From: an uncultured Bacteroidota bacterium
GTDB taxonomy: Bacteria; Bacteroidota; Bacteroidia; Bacteroidales; UBA12481
Reading direction: 5' to 3'
Assembly: GCA_903851365.1 (NCBI GenBank)
Contig: CAINOB010000103.1
Coordinates: 62,001-126,000 of the forward strand
Length of the DNA stretch: 64,000 nucleotides
The first letter of the stretch is position 1, and every line of letters begins with the position of its first letter. Shown here in pieces: positions 1-9,206 of the stretch. A model generated the notes under the pieces. The model did not search any database, was not told where the DNA came from, and saw only the letters and a program-made list of their open reading frames with translations. The position numbers and the translations under genes are program-made.

Positions 1-80
1 CGCCCAGATACATATGTTTTTCTCGACGGCATTTGTTCGGAATTATAATTAACTCATCACCACTAAACTCCTTACCTGTA

Positions 81-1442
81 ATGGATACTATCAAAGAATA
101 CATCTCGCAGAATCAGTATCGTTTTCTCGAAGAACTTTTTGGCCTGATCCGGATCCCATCCATTAGTTCGATAGCCGCCCATAAGCCCGATATGTATCGG
201 GCAGCGGAATATTTAAAGCGGATGTTGCTCGAAGCTGGGGCCGATAGTGCTGCGGTGTATGAAACAGCGGGCAATCCGGTAACTTTTGCCGAAAAGATTG
301 TTGACAGGTCCTTACCTACAGTACTGGTTTATGCTCATATGGATGTAATGCCAGTGGATCCGATCGATCTATGGACAACCGATCCGTTTGATCCGGTAGT
401 GGTTGATGGTAAAATTTTTGCGCGGGGGGCAGATGACGATAAAGGCCAGTCCTTTATGCATATCAAGGCATTTGAATATCTGGTAAAGACCGGTCAGCTG
501 AAATGCAATGTTAAATTTCTTATCGAAGGAGAAGAAGAGGTAGGATCTCCGAATCTGGGAGATTTTTGTAAAAAGAATAAGGAACTTCTTCAATGCGACA
601 TTATCCTGATCTCTGATACCTCAATGATAAGTCAGGAAATTCCTTCGATCACTACGGGGCTAAGGGGATTGACTTATCTTCAGATTGAGGTGACAGGGCC
701 CAACAAAGATCTCCACTCCGGACTTTTTGGCGGAGCGGTCGGGAATCCGGTAATCCTTTTATCGAAGATGCTCGCTTCGGTGCATGACGAGAATAACCGA
801 ATCACGATTCCTGGATTTTACGACGAAGTTATGGAACTGACTGCCGAGGAGAAAGGCCTTCTGGCACAAGCACCCTTCGATGTTGAACACTATAAGTCGA
901 TGCTTGGAATCGGCGAGGTTTGGGGTGAAAAGGGATACCGGGTTCCGGAGTTAACAGGCACCAGGCCAACTTTTGATGTGTGCGGGATCTGGGCAGGGTA
1001 TACCGGCGAAGGGAGTAAAACAGTTCTTCCATCAAAGGCCTATGCCAAGGTGAGTTCCAGGATAGTTCCCAATCAGGATCATCACCAGATAGCTGAATTG
1101 ATAAAACGGCATTTTGAATCTATCGCTCCCCCGCAGGTAAAAGTAAACGTGGAAATCCTGCATGGGGGTCCTGCTTATATATGCCCGATCACACTCCCAG
1201 CCTATAAGGCGGCCGAAAAGGCATATGCCGATACTTTTGGAAAACGACCCGTCCCATTTCGCAGTGGTGGCAGCATCCCGATCATTTCGACATTTGAAAA
1301 GGTGCTTAATGCTAAATCTCTCCTGATGGGATTTGGTTTGGAATCTGATAACATACATTCACCCAATGAAAGTTATCCGGTCTGGAATTTTTTAAAAGGC
1401 ATCGAGACCATAACGAAGTTCTACGAGCATTATACAGCTTAG
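81..1442 (+). CDS. M20 family dipeptidase (metallopeptidase)
   Basis: A 453-residue M20/M28-type zinc dipeptidase, close in layout to the CNDP-like peptidases that cleave small peptides in the cytoplasm. Visible metal-site motifs are AHMDVMPV near residue 85 (His and bridging Asp), GADDDKGQ near 116 and EGEEEVGSPN near 149, which carries the general-base Glu pair. The lid/dimerisation domain motif DLHSGLFGGAVGNP follows, and HSPNE near the C-terminus supplies the last His ligand. The frame stays open to an upstream ATG at 33, but family alignment starts at the ATG at 81 (MDTIKEYI), and no signal peptide is seen. A 7-base-period repeat begins right after the stop. The family assignment is firm; substrate preference cannot be read from sequence. 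Confidence 0.93.
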   Translation: MDTIKEYISQNQYRFLEELFGLIRIPSISSIAAHKPDMYRAAEYLKRMLLEAGADSAAVYETAGNPVTFAEKIVDRSLPTVLVYAHMDVMPVDPIDLWTTDPFDPVVVDGKIFARGADDDKGQSFMHIKAFEYLVKTGQLKCNVKFLIEGEEEVGSPNLGDFCKKNKELLQCDIILISDTSMISQEIPSITTGLRGLTYLQIEVTGPNKDLHSGLFGGAVGNPVILLSKMLASVHDENNRITIPGFYDEVMELTAEEKGLLAQAPFDVEHYKSMLGIGEVWGEKGYRVPELTGTRPTFDVCGIWAGYTGEGSKTVLPSKAYAKVSSRIVPNQDHHQIAELIKRHFESIAPPQVKVNVEILHGGPAYICPITLPAYKAAEKAYADTFGKRPVPFRSGGSIPIISTFEKVLNAKSLLMGFGLESDNIHSPNESYPVWNFLKGIETITKFYEHYTA

Positions 1443-1463
1443 TAGGCAGCAGGCAGTCGGCAG
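1443..1463. repeat. Short tandem repeat, 7-base period (NNGGCAG x3)
   Basis: Three consecutive 7-base units (TAGGCAG, CAGGCAG, TCGGCAG) start directly after the stop codon of the dipeptidase gene. The unit matches the first units of the repeat at 55205. It is one of several 7-8-base-period tracts that sit at gene ends in this window. Confidence 0.7.
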
Positions 1464-1563
1464 TATCCCATATTTTTCGTATCTGTCTAAAAAATGCGAA
1501 TTTCTTGAATTAGGTATCAAGATTTCAACTATTTTCTAAAAAAGTTGATAAATATTTCTGAAC

Positions 1564-1608
1564 ACCCCCTGTTTTTTAGGGGGGGTATCGGAATATTATA
1601 TAATTTTG
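1564..1608 (+). promoter_or_regulatory. glnN upstream region: C/G hairpin plus TAnnTTTG box
   Basis: A hairpin with arms ACCCCCT (1564-1570) and AGGGGGGGT (1578-1586) around a T-rich loop lies just ahead of a Bacteroidota-type -7 box TAATTTTG at 1601-1608, 22 bases before the glnN ATG. No TTG is present at the usual -33 distance, so the promoter may need an activator, or the hairpin may be a terminator for the gene upstream. The function is inferred. Confidence 0.4.
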
Positions 1609-1630
1609 TCCCAAAATAAATAAACCCGAT

Positions 1631-3820
1631 ATGTCAAACATCCGCGTTGAAGCCGTTAAGGAGCTGTTCTCAAGAAAACCTTTAGAGGTGGTAGCTCCGG
1701 GTGAAAAAGTATCCGATTATTACGGAGTACACACCTTTGGATTGGAAACGATGAAAAAGTACCTCCCAACCGAGGCTTATGAAAATGTTAAAAAAGCTGT
1801 TGATACCTGGGGATATATCGACCGCAGGTCAGCCGATTCAGTGGCTGCAGCTATGAAAGCATGGGCAATGAGCTTTGGCGTAACGCATTACACACATTGG
1901 TTTCAGCCTTTGAACGGTTCAACTGCAGAAAAGCATGATGCATTTTTTGAGCCGACGAAAGATGGGAAAATGTTTGAACATTTCGGTGGTAAAGAATTGA
2001 TCCAGCAGGAACCAGATGCTTCGTCCCTTCCAAGCGGCGGTATCAGAAATACCTTCGAAGCTCGGGGTTATTCGGCGTGGGATCCGTCGTCGCCAGCCTT
2101 TATTGTTGAAAAAACACTCTGTATTCCAACAGTATTCGTGTCTTATACCGGTGAGGCGCTCGATTATAAAACACCGCTTCTTAAATCATTGTACGCTCTT
2201 GATAAAGCTGCTGTTGATGTTTGCCAGTTATTCGATAAAGACGTTAATAAGGTCATCGCTACCCTGGGCTGGGAACAGGAATATTTTCTCGTGGATGAGG
2301 CGCTCTTTTATGCACGCCCTGATTTGCTGCTTACCGACCGCACCTTAATGGGACATGCCTCGGCCCGCGATCAGCAGCTCGCTGACCACTACTTTGGATC
2401 GATACCTGAAAGGGTTACTGCTTTCATGCGTGAATTTGAATTTGATTGCTTTAAATTGGGTATCCCTGTCAGAACCAGGCACAATGAGGTGGCTCCCAAT
2501 CAGTTTGAGTGTGCTCCGGTTTTTGAGGAGGCAAACCTTGCAGTCGACCACAACCAACTTTTGATGGATATCATGAAAAAAGTGGCGCGCAAACATAATT
2601 TCCGCGCGCTGCTGCATGAAAAACCTTACAAAGGAATCAACGGATCAGGAAAACATAACAACTGGTCGATGCTTACCAATACCGGGGTCAACCTGTTAGC
2701 TCCCGGAACAAATCCAAAGTCGAACCTGCAGTTCCTGACATTTATCGTTAATACTATTAAAGCGGTTCATGATTATGCTGATCTGTTAAGAGCCAGTGTG
2801 ATGTCGGCTGGAAACGAACACCGTTTGGGTGCTCATGAGGCTCCTCCAGCAATTATATCAGTTTTTATCGGTCAGCATCTGACCAGGATTCTACAGGAAA
2901 TTGAAGATAAAGTTCCTGCTGCCGAGATGACTCCGGATCAGAAAACCGAACTTAAACTTGACATCGGTAAAATTCCTCAGATCCTGCTCGATAATACTGA
3001 CAGGAACCGTACCAGTCCGTTTGCTTTTACCGGAAATCGTTTTGAATTCAGGGCCGTGGGTTCAGCTATGAACTGTGCTGCCCCAATGACCATATTGAAT
3101 GCAGCAGTCGCTAATCAATTGGCCGAATTTAAAGTGGAGGTGGATGAGTTGCTCGAGAAGGGGGCCAAAAAAGATGAGGCCATTTTCCGTATCCTCCGGA
3201 AATATATCATTCATTCCAAAAAGATATTATTTGAAGGTAACGGTTATGGCGAAGAGTGGAAAAAAGAGGCCGAACGCCGTGGTCTTTCCAACGTTTTGAA
3301 TGCTCCGGAGGCACTGAAAGCCTATATTGATCAGAAAAATATGGATATGCTTGGTCACTTGAAAGTTCTGTCGGAACGTGAACTGAATGCACGGTATGAT
3401 ATCCGTCTGGAACTGTTTACCAAGAAAATCCAGATCGAATCCAGGGTTTTGGGAGATCTGGCGGTCAACCATATCATTCCAACGGTCATAAAATATCAGA
3501 ACCGGTTAATAGAAAACGTTAAAGGACTAAAAGAGATTCTTCCTGCAAGTGAATTTGCCGATGCTGCCAGCTACCAGTTGAATGCCATCCGCAGAATATC
3601 CAAACATAAGGCGCTGATTCTTGAAATGGTAGAGGAAATGGTGAATGCCAGAAAGGAAGCCAACAAAATTGAGGATGTTCGTCAACTTGCCGATGAGTAC
3701 AATTCCAAGGTCAAGCACTTCCTCGATGAGATCCGTTATCATATCGATAAACTTGAATTAATTGTTGATGACGACCTCTGGCCCCTGCCGAAATACCGGG
3801 AGTTGCTGTTTGCACGTTAA
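1631..3820 (+). CDS. glnN: Glutamine synthetase type III
   Basis: Cytoplasmic ATP-dependent glutamine synthetase (glutamate + NH3 to glutamine) of the GSIII class; 729 residues match the usual 700-730 for this class and are much longer than GlnA. Catalytic-domain landmarks appear in order: GWEQEYFLVDEALF near residue 213 (metal-binding Glu), KGINGSGKHNNWSM near 331, GNEHRLGAHEAPPA near 394 (glutamate/ATP site) and NRFEFRAVGSAMNCAAP near 470. The GSIII-specific N-terminal region and long helical C-terminus are both present. It stands alone, with no glnB or amtB beside it. The upstream region holds a C/G hairpin and a candidate -7 box. The frame is intact throughout. Confidence 0.97.
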   Translation: MSNIRVEAVKELFSRKPLEVVAPGEKVSDYYGVHTFGLETMKKYLPTEAYENVKKAVDTWGYIDRRSADSVAAAMKAWAMSFGVTHYTHWFQPLNGSTAEKHDAFFEPTKDGKMFEHFGGKELIQQEPDASSLPSGGIRNTFEARGYSAWDPSSPAFIVEKTLCIPTVFVSYTGEALDYKTPLLKSLYALDKAAVDVCQLFDKDVNKVIATLGWEQEYFLVDEALFYARPDLLLTDRTLMGHASARDQQLADHYFGSIPERVTAFMREFEFDCFKLGIPVRTRHNEVAPNQFECAPVFEEANLAVDHNQLLMDIMKKVARKHNFRALLHEKPYKGINGSGKHNNWSMLTNTGVNLLAPGTNPKSNLQFLTFIVNTIKAVHDYADLLRASVMSAGNEHRLGAHEAPPAIISVFIGQHLTRILQEIEDKVPAAEMTPDQKTELKLDIGKIPQILLDNTDRNRTSPFAFTGNRFEFRAVGSAMNCAAPMTILNAAVANQLAEFKVEVDELLEKGAKKDEAIFRILRKYIIHSKKILFEGNGYGEEWKKEAERRGLSNVLNAPEALKAYIDQKNMDMLGHLKVLSERELNARYDIRLELFTKKIQIESRVLGDLAVNHIIPTVIKYQNRLIENVKGLKEILPASEFADAASYQLNAIRRISKHKALILEMVEEMVNARKEANKIEDVRQLADEYNSKVKHFLDEIRYHIDKLELIVDDDLWPLPKYRELLFAR

Positions 3821-3825
3821 TTCGG

Positions 3826-3855
3826 TTGCATCTAGGTAATTATTCCCTATTTTTG
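3826..3855 (+). promoter_or_regulatory. Bacteroidota-type promoter of the PorE-like gene
   Basis: TTG at 3826-3828 and TATTTTTG at 3848-3855 are separated by 19 bases, matching the -33/TAnnTTTG -7 layout of the phylum's housekeeping sigma factor. The predicted start of transcription near 3862 argues for translation from the ATG at 3881 rather than the in-frame TTG at 3863. Confidence 0.6.
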
Positions 3856-3880
3856 AGCGTTATTGATCAAAAATGCTCGT

Positions 3881-6037
3881 ATGAAATTATTTCGGTTGAT
3901 CGCAGGTCTGATGGTGACTCTCTTGCTGGCAGGTCCTGTGATGGGTCAGAAGAAAAGGGATCTTATCGCTCAGGCTGATAAAACCTATGCTATCGGTGAA
4001 TACTTTAATGCTATAGAAAAGTATAAAAAGGCTTTTTCACGCGAGAAGGACCGTACGAAAAGGCTGGCAATTAAGCTGAAAATCGGCAATTGCTATCGCC
4101 TGATCAATGATACCCGAAAGGCTGAATCGTATTATTCATTGGTGGTCAAGCAAAAGCTGGCCGATCCAAAAGCACATCTGTATTATGCAGATGTGCTTAA
4201 GGCCAATGGGAAAACTGCCCTGGCAAAAGCGGAATATGAAGAATACCTAAAGTCGGAGCCTGCTGATCTGATGGCTTTGATGGCTTACCAATCATGCGAT
4301 TCCATTCTTACCTGGACAAAAAATCCTACCCGATACCAGGTTGCCAACGTCAAGGATTTTAATACTAAATTCAACGATTACAGTCCTTTTTTCGCATCAA
4401 AAGATTATAAGGAACTGTACATTTCTTCCTCACGTGATGGAAGTAACGGCACCAAAAAGCACGGAGCCACCGGTCAGAGTTTTTCAGACATCTACTTTAC
4501 CCGATTGGATAATAAACAGAAATGGGCGGTTCCGGCTCCCGTTGATAAATCCATTAACAGTATTTATGATGATGGAACGCCATGGGTATCTCCCGATGGC
4601 AACACAATGTACTTTACCCGCTGCCGCGTCGACAAACAGTCATCTCTGGGATGCCAGATCATGATGACCAAGCAGGTGAACTCAAAATGGTCAGATCCGG
4701 TTGCCGTGCCAATGGCCAAGGATTCCGTGATTATCGCACATCCTAGCCTGACAGATGACCAACTCACTATTTTCTTTGTAAGCGATATGATGGGTAGTGT
4801 TGGTGGAAAAGATATCTGGAGGGCAAAAAGAGCCAAACCCGATGGGCCTTTTGGTGCGCCGGAAAATCTTGGCGAAGTGATCAATACGCCTAAAGACGAA
4901 ATGTTCCCGTTCGTAAAATCCGATACACTCTTTTATTTCTCATCAAACGGGCACCCGGGGATGGGTGGTCTGGATATCTTTAAGGCTCATACTGATATCG
5001 AAGGGAAATGGGTGGTTGAAAATATGAAGTCCCCGATCAATAGTTCGGGTGATGATTTTGGTATCATTTTCCAGAAAGATGAGGAAAAGGGATTTTTCAC
5101 CAGCAGCCGTCTTGATAAAAGCATGGGTGGAGATGATATTTATTCCTTTGTTCTTCCTGAAAAACGATTTAATATGACGGGTCGCGTGATCTCCGAAAGA
5201 ACGACACTGGCACTGAAGGGCGCTGATGTCCGCCTGATCGGAAGCGATGGAACCAGCCTGGAATCAAAAACCGATTCCACCGGAACATTTTCATTCAAGC
5301 TGAAACCAGAGACGGATTATCTGTTAGTTGCCTTTAAAAAAGGCTATCTCAATGGAAAACTCCGCGAAACCACCATGGGTCTTGAGGCCAGCCGCGATTT
5401 TAATGCTACTCTGGTATTGGCTCCTTATGAAAAACCTATCGAATTGCCGAATATCCTTTATGATTTGGCAAAATGGGACCTCAGGCCGGAATCCATGGTT
5501 GCCCTGGATGCACTTGTTGAAACGCTGGAGGACAATCCGAACATCACCATTGAATTGATGTCGCATACCGACGTGAGACCTTTCCGGGCCATGTCGAACC
5601 TCGAGTTATCTCAAAAAAGGGCCGAGTCGGTTGTTGATTACCTGATCAGCAAGGGTATTGCATCAGATCGCCTGAAAGCCAGGGGATATGGTCCGGATGT
5701 ACCACGTGTTGTGGATGAAAAAATTGCCGCACAATATAATTTCCTGAAAGCCGGGGATTCGCTGACAAAACCAAATATCGATCTTCTGCCGAATGACCAG
5801 GACAAGGAAATAGCTCATCAGCTGAACCGCCGTACTGAATTCCGTGTACTCCGGAACGACTATGTTCCGGCAGGAAAACCAGCCAGTGAAGTCGACGGAC
5901 AGCAGCAGATCCTGATACGCGGAATGGAAGAGTTGCAGCAGGGGAAAAGAAAGCGGATCAAAGATCAGGGTGCCGCTGTAGTCGAACCTGAAAAGCAGGG
6001 TGTACAAGGCGGTGCCGCCATCAAGAAAATGCCATAA
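3881..6037 (+). CDS. OmpA-family envelope protein with TPR and PD40 repeats (PorE-like)
   Basis: Secreted 718-residue protein with a signal peptide (MKLFRLIAGLMVTLLLAG, cleavage after VMGQ or nearby). Domains in order are TPR helices (about 25-130), WD40-like PD40 beta-propeller blades (about 150-425, with FTSSRLDKSMGGDDIY-type blade ends), a carboxypeptidase-regulatory beta-sandwich (about 430-515) and an OmpA-type peptidoglycan-binding domain (about 525-665, with HTDVRP and SQKRAESVVDYL). This is the architecture of PorE, a peptidoglycan-anchored part of the type IX secretion system, but Bacteroidota encode several paralogues of this shape. The window does contain T9SS cargo. The C-terminus is an Arg/Lys/Gln-rich tail. 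The start at 3881 is preferred because it gives a clean signal peptide and lies 19 bases past the predicted transcription start. Confidence 0.85.
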   Translation: MKLFRLIAGLMVTLLLAGPVMGQKKRDLIAQADKTYAIGEYFNAIEKYKKAFSREKDRTKRLAIKLKIGNCYRLINDTRKAESYYSLVVKQKLADPKAHLYYADVLKANGKTALAKAEYEEYLKSEPADLMALMAYQSCDSILTWTKNPTRYQVANVKDFNTKFNDYSPFFASKDYKELYISSSRDGSNGTKKHGATGQSFSDIYFTRLDNKQKWAVPAPVDKSINSIYDDGTPWVSPDGNTMYFTRCRVDKQSSLGCQIMMTKQVNSKWSDPVAVPMAKDSVIIAHPSLTDDQLTIFFVSDMMGSVGGKDIWRAKRAKPDGPFGAPENLGEVINTPKDEMFPFVKSDTLFYFSSNGHPGMGGLDIFKAHTDIEGKWVVENMKSPINSSGDDFGIIFQKDEEKGFFTSSRLDKSMGGDDIYSFVLPEKRFNMTGRVISERTTLALKGADVRLIGSDGTSLESKTDSTGTFSFKLKPETDYLLVAFKKGYLNGKLRETTMGLEASRDFNATLVLAPYEKPIELPNILYDLAKWDLRPESMVALDALVETLEDNPNITIELMSHTDVRPFRAMSNLELSQKRAESVVDYLISKGIASDRLKARGYGPDVPRVVDEKIAAQYNFLKAGDSLTKPNIDLLPNDQDKEIAHQLNRRTEFRVLRNDYVPAGKPASEVDGQQQILIRGMEELQQGKRKRIKDQGAAVVEPEKQGVQGGAAIKKMP

Positions 6038-6043
6038 TTTTCT

Positions 6044-6051
6044 TACCTTTG
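6044..6051 (+). promoter_or_regulatory. Candidate -7 box (TACCTTTG)
   Basis: TACCTTTG matches the TAnnTTTG consensus and ends 9 bases before the ATG at 6061. No good -33 TTG is visible, because that stretch lies in the end of the upstream gene. A transcript from here would have almost no leader. Confidence 0.35.
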
Positions 6052-6060
6052 CCCCTCGTT

Positions 6061-7230
6061 ATGGAGCAGGGTAACAGATATTCACAGCGCGGTGTTTCGT
6101 CATCCAAAGAGGATGTGCATCAGGCGATAAAAAACCTGGATAAGGGTTTATATCCCAAGGCATTTTGCAAAATCATTCCCGATGTGCTTACCGGAGATCC
6201 CGATTGGTGCTGCATCATGCATGCCGATGGTGCCGGAACTAAATCATCACTCGCATACATCTATTGGAAAGAAACCGGCGACCTGTCGGTTTGGAGAGGT
6301 ATCGCTCAGGACGCGGTCATCATGAATATCGATGATTTACTCTGTGCGGGAGCCACAGGGCCGATTTTGCTGAGTTCGACAATCGGACGGAATAAGAATC
6401 TTATCCCAGGTGAAGTTATCAGTGCGGTCATCAGCGGAACACAGGAGGTTGCGGATTTTCTCACCGCAAATGGTGTTGAAACCGTTTTCTGCGGAGGTGA
6501 AACAGCTGATGTAGGTGATCTGGTCCGTACTATCATAGTTGACAGCACCGTTACTGCCAGGCTCAGAAGAACTGATGTGATATCAAATCACAGGATTGTT
6601 GCCGGAGATGTTATCGTTGGATTATCCTCCTCGGGTCAGGCAACCTATGAATCAGCGTATAATGGTGGCATGGGAAGCAATGGCCTGACCTCGGCAAGGC
6701 ATGATGTATTTGCTCATTACCTGGCCGGGAAATATCCCGAATCCTTTGATCCTCATGTTCCGGATAGCCTGGTTTATGCCGGGAATACCAACCTTACTGA
6801 CACGATTGCCAATACCGGTCTCGACGCAGGAAAGCTTGTTCTTTCGCCAACCCGTACCTATGCCCCTGTGATCAAGGCTATTCTCAATAAATTCAGGAAG
6901 GATGTTCATGGAATGGTCCACTGTTCTGGCGGGGGTCAAACGAAAATTCTTCATTTTATTGATAATCTGCACGTTGTTAAAAATAATCTGTTCGATTTAC
7001 CCCCATTGTTCCGATTGATTCAGGAACAGTCAGGAACACCCTGGCAGGATATGTATAAGGTTTTCAATATGGGGCACCGTTTTGAAATTTATCTTCCGAA
7101 GGAATTTGCGGAGGGAATAATTGATGTCTCCTCCTCTTTCGGGATTGATGCCCGGATTATCGGTTATTGCGAATCGTCTGAAACGAAAAGGTTGACTATC
7201 AGCAGCCCTTACGGTGACTTCCTGTATTAA
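6061..7230 (+). CDS. PurM-like AIR synthase-related protein
   Basis: A 389-residue cytoplasmic protein of the PurM/AIR-synthase ATP-binding superfamily. The N-terminal half carries HADGAGTKSSLAY (about 57-69) and a region with AQDAVIMNIDDLLCAGA that matches the conserved Asn-Asp-bearing helix of PurM. VFCGGETADVGD and GLSSSGQATYESAYNGGMGSNG match later PurM motifs. It is longer than the usual 340-350-residue PurM and is the form common in Bacteroidota, annotated variously as phosphoribosylformylglycinamidine cyclo-ligase or AIR synthase-related. No other purine gene is nearby, so I cannot say whether it is the functional PurM. The start at 6061 is chosen over an upstream TTG at 6049. Confidence 0.8.
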   Translation: MEQGNRYSQRGVSSSKEDVHQAIKNLDKGLYPKAFCKIIPDVLTGDPDWCCIMHADGAGTKSSLAYIYWKETGDLSVWRGIAQDAVIMNIDDLLCAGATGPILLSSTIGRNKNLIPGEVISAVISGTQEVADFLTANGVETVFCGGETADVGDLVRTIIVDSTVTARLRRTDVISNHRIVAGDVIVGLSSSGQATYESAYNGGMGSNGLTSARHDVFAHYLAGKYPESFDPHVPDSLVYAGNTNLTDTIANTGLDAGKLVLSPTRTYAPVIKAILNKFRKDVHGMVHCSGGGQTKILHFIDNLHVVKNNLFDLPPLFRLIQEQSGTPWQDMYKVFNMGHRFEIYLPKEFAEGIIDVSSSFGIDARIIGYCESSETKRLTISSPYGDFLY

Positions 7231-7250
7231 GTAATTATAAATCAAGTTAA

Positions 7251-8330
7251 ATGTTATTAGATAAATTAGCCGGGATAGTAGCCAGATATGACGAAGTAGC
7301 GCGATTGATCACCGAACCGGATGTGGTCAACGATATGAAGCGCTATGTTCAGCTAAACAAAGAATATAAAGAGTTGACCAAAGTAGTAGCATTTTATAAT
7401 GAGTATAAAAATGTGATTCAGAATATTGATTCAGCCAAGAAGATCCTCGACGAGGAAAAAGATGAAGAGATGCGCGAAATGGCTAAGGAGGAACTTGAAA
7501 TCCTGAACCGTCGCTGGATGGAGATGGAAGAAGAGATCAAGGTGCTTCTTTTGCCTGCCGATCCTCAGGATGCCAAAAATGCCATTGTTGAACTCAGGGC
7601 AGGGACCGGAGGCGATGAAGCCAGTATTTTTGCCGGCGACCTTTTCCGGATGTACTGTAAATTCTGTGACATGAGGGGCTGGAAATACAGCATCAATACT
7701 TTTACCGAAGGAACCAACGGTGGATATAAAGAGGTCATTTTTGCCATTACCGGTGAGGGCGTTTATGGCGTTATGAAATATGAATCAGGGGTTCACCGAG
7801 TTCAGCGTGTTCCGCAAACTGAAACCCAGGGCCGTATACATACCTCAGCCGCTACGGTTGCGGTGCTTCCTGAAGCCGAAGAGTTTGATATTGAGCTGCT
7901 GCCTTCAGATATCAGGGTTGATACCTACTGCTCTTCAGGACCAGGAGGACAGTCAGTGAACACTACCTATTCAGCTGTGCGGTTGACCCATATGCCATCC
8001 GGAATCGTTGTTACCTGCCAGGACCAGAAATCGCAGATCAAGAATAAGGAAAAGGCTATGATCGAGCTTCGTACAAGATTGTATGACAGGGAATATCAGA
8101 AATATCTTGATGAGATATCCTCGAGAAGGAAGACTATGGTTAGCACCGGTGACCGTTCGGCGAAAATCCGGACCTATAACTACCCGCAGGGCCGTATGAC
8201 CGATCATCGTATTTCTCTTACCATGTACAACCTTCCGGCTATCATGAATGGTGATATTCAGGAAATTATTGATAAATTGCAGATAGCTGAAAATGCTGAG
8301 CGTTTGAAAACATCTGAAACTTCAAGATAA
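7251..8330 (+). CDS. prfA: Peptide chain release factor 1
   Basis: RF1, the class I release factor that reads UAA and UAG stop codons; 359 residues, normal length. The catalytic GGQ motif is in SGPGGQSVNTTYSAV near residue 230. The codon-reading tripeptide of the P-x-T type is PQT in VQRVPQTETQGRIHTS near 188, which marks RF1 rather than RF2 (SPF). An N-terminal coiled region and C-terminal helix are as expected. It lies 20 bases after the PurM-like gene, and its TAA shares one base with the pyrF ATG (TAATG), so the two are probably translationally coupled. Confidence 0.97.
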   Translation: MLLDKLAGIVARYDEVARLITEPDVVNDMKRYVQLNKEYKELTKVVAFYNEYKNVIQNIDSAKKILDEEKDEEMREMAKEELEILNRRWMEMEEEIKVLLLPADPQDAKNAIVELRAGTGGDEASIFAGDLFRMYCKFCDMRGWKYSINTFTEGTNGGYKEVIFAITGEGVYGVMKYESGVHRVQRVPQTETQGRIHTSAATVAVLPEAEEFDIELLPSDIRVDTYCSSGPGGQSVNTTYSAVRLTHMPSGIVVTCQDQKSQIKNKEKAMIELRTRLYDREYQKYLDEISSRRKTMVSTGDRSAKIRTYNYPQGRMTDHRISLTMYNLPAIMNGDIQEIIDKLQIAENAERLKTSETSR

Positions 8331-9136
8331 TGACTGCATCGGAGCTAAATCTTGAAATCCGTAAAAAAAAGTCCTTCCTGTGTGTTGGACTGGATATCGA
8401 TATTACCCGGATTCCAGCACATTTGCATAGGGAAGCAAATCCTGTTTTTGCGTTTAACCGGGCCATCATTGATGCCACTGCCGATCTGGCCATCGCTTAT
8501 AAACCCAATCTGGCTTTTTACGAGGCTATGGGGACCGAAGGGATGAAGCAACTGGAGATGACCGTGGACTATATCCGATCAAAAGATCCAAACCTGTTTA
8601 TCATTGCTGATGCCAAGCGGGGAGATATTGGCAATACCGCCGAACAGTATGCAAAAGCATTTTTCCTCCATTACGATTTTGATGCGATAACCCTTTCACC
8701 CTACATGGGGAGGGACTCGATTGAGCCATTCCTGCAGTTTCCGGGTAAATGGGCCATTCTGCTTGCCCTGACCTCAAATCCGGGAGCTTCAGATTTTCAG
8801 ATGCTGAGTGTAAATCAGGATCAGCCATTATATGAGCATGTTTTAATGCAATCGGTAACCTGGGGTACAACCGATAACCTGATGTTTGTCGTTGGCGCTA
8901 CCAGACCAGAGTATTTCCGGAGCATTCGCCGAATCGCTCCCGATCACTTCTTGCTCGTTCCCGGTGTAGGTGCCCAGGGTGGATCAATCGAAATGGTAGT
9001 CGAAAATGGTAAATCATCTAAGGGCGGTTTGCTGATCAATAATTCAAGAGGTATCCTTTATGCTGGTAATGGCCTCGATTTTGCTCAGAAAGCACGTACT
9101 GCAGCCGAAAATATGCTGATAGGCTTTGGTTTGTAA
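8330..9136 (+). CDS. pyrF: Orotidine 5'-phosphate decarboxylase (type 2)
   Basis: OMP decarboxylase, the last step of UMP synthesis (orotidylate to UMP + CO2), of the longer subfamily 2; 268 residues. The active-site Lys/Asp motif is FIIADAKRGDIGNTAEQY near residues 91-108. CVGLDIDITRIP near 16-27 holds the phosphate/base-site Asp, and the C-terminal LVPGVGAQGG and INNSRGILYA motifs form the phosphate-binding loops. The start codon overlaps the prfA stop by one base, so the pair forms an operon. No other pyrimidine gene is in the window. Confidence 0.95.
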   Translation: MTASELNLEIRKKKSFLCVGLDIDITRIPAHLHREANPVFAFNRAIIDATADLAIAYKPNLAFYEAMGTEGMKQLEMTVDYIRSKDPNLFIIADAKRGDIGNTAEQYAKAFFLHYDFDAITLSPYMGRDSIEPFLQFPGKWAILLALTSNPGASDFQMLSVNQDQPLYEHVLMQSVTWGTTDNLMFVVGATRPEYFRSIRRIAPDHFLLVPGVGAQGGSIEMVVENGKSSKGGLLINNSRGILYAGNGLDFAQKARTAAENMLIGFGL

Positions 9137-9172
9137 AAAATCCGCCTGAAAAATTCCATTGCTTGTTTGTTT

Positions 9173-9206
9173 CTGCATCTATATCTGAAAACAATATCAG
9201 ATGCAG
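9173..9206 (+). promoter_or_regulatory. Hairpin covering the DUF2851 start codon
   Basis: Inverted arms CTGCATCT (9173-9180) and AGATGCAG (9199-9206) can pair, with four more pairs (ATAT with ATAT) past a single bulged base. The right arm contains the ATG at 9201. A start-masking role in the mRNA is inference only. Confidence 0.35.

Noticed and set aside
1-80. Partial gene at the left edge
   Set aside because: No open frame with recognisable content reaches the edge; only the upstream region of the dipeptidase is visible.
6061-7230. Firm call as PurM of the purine pathway
   Set aside because: It is longer than usual and no other pur gene is near; kept as PurM-like.
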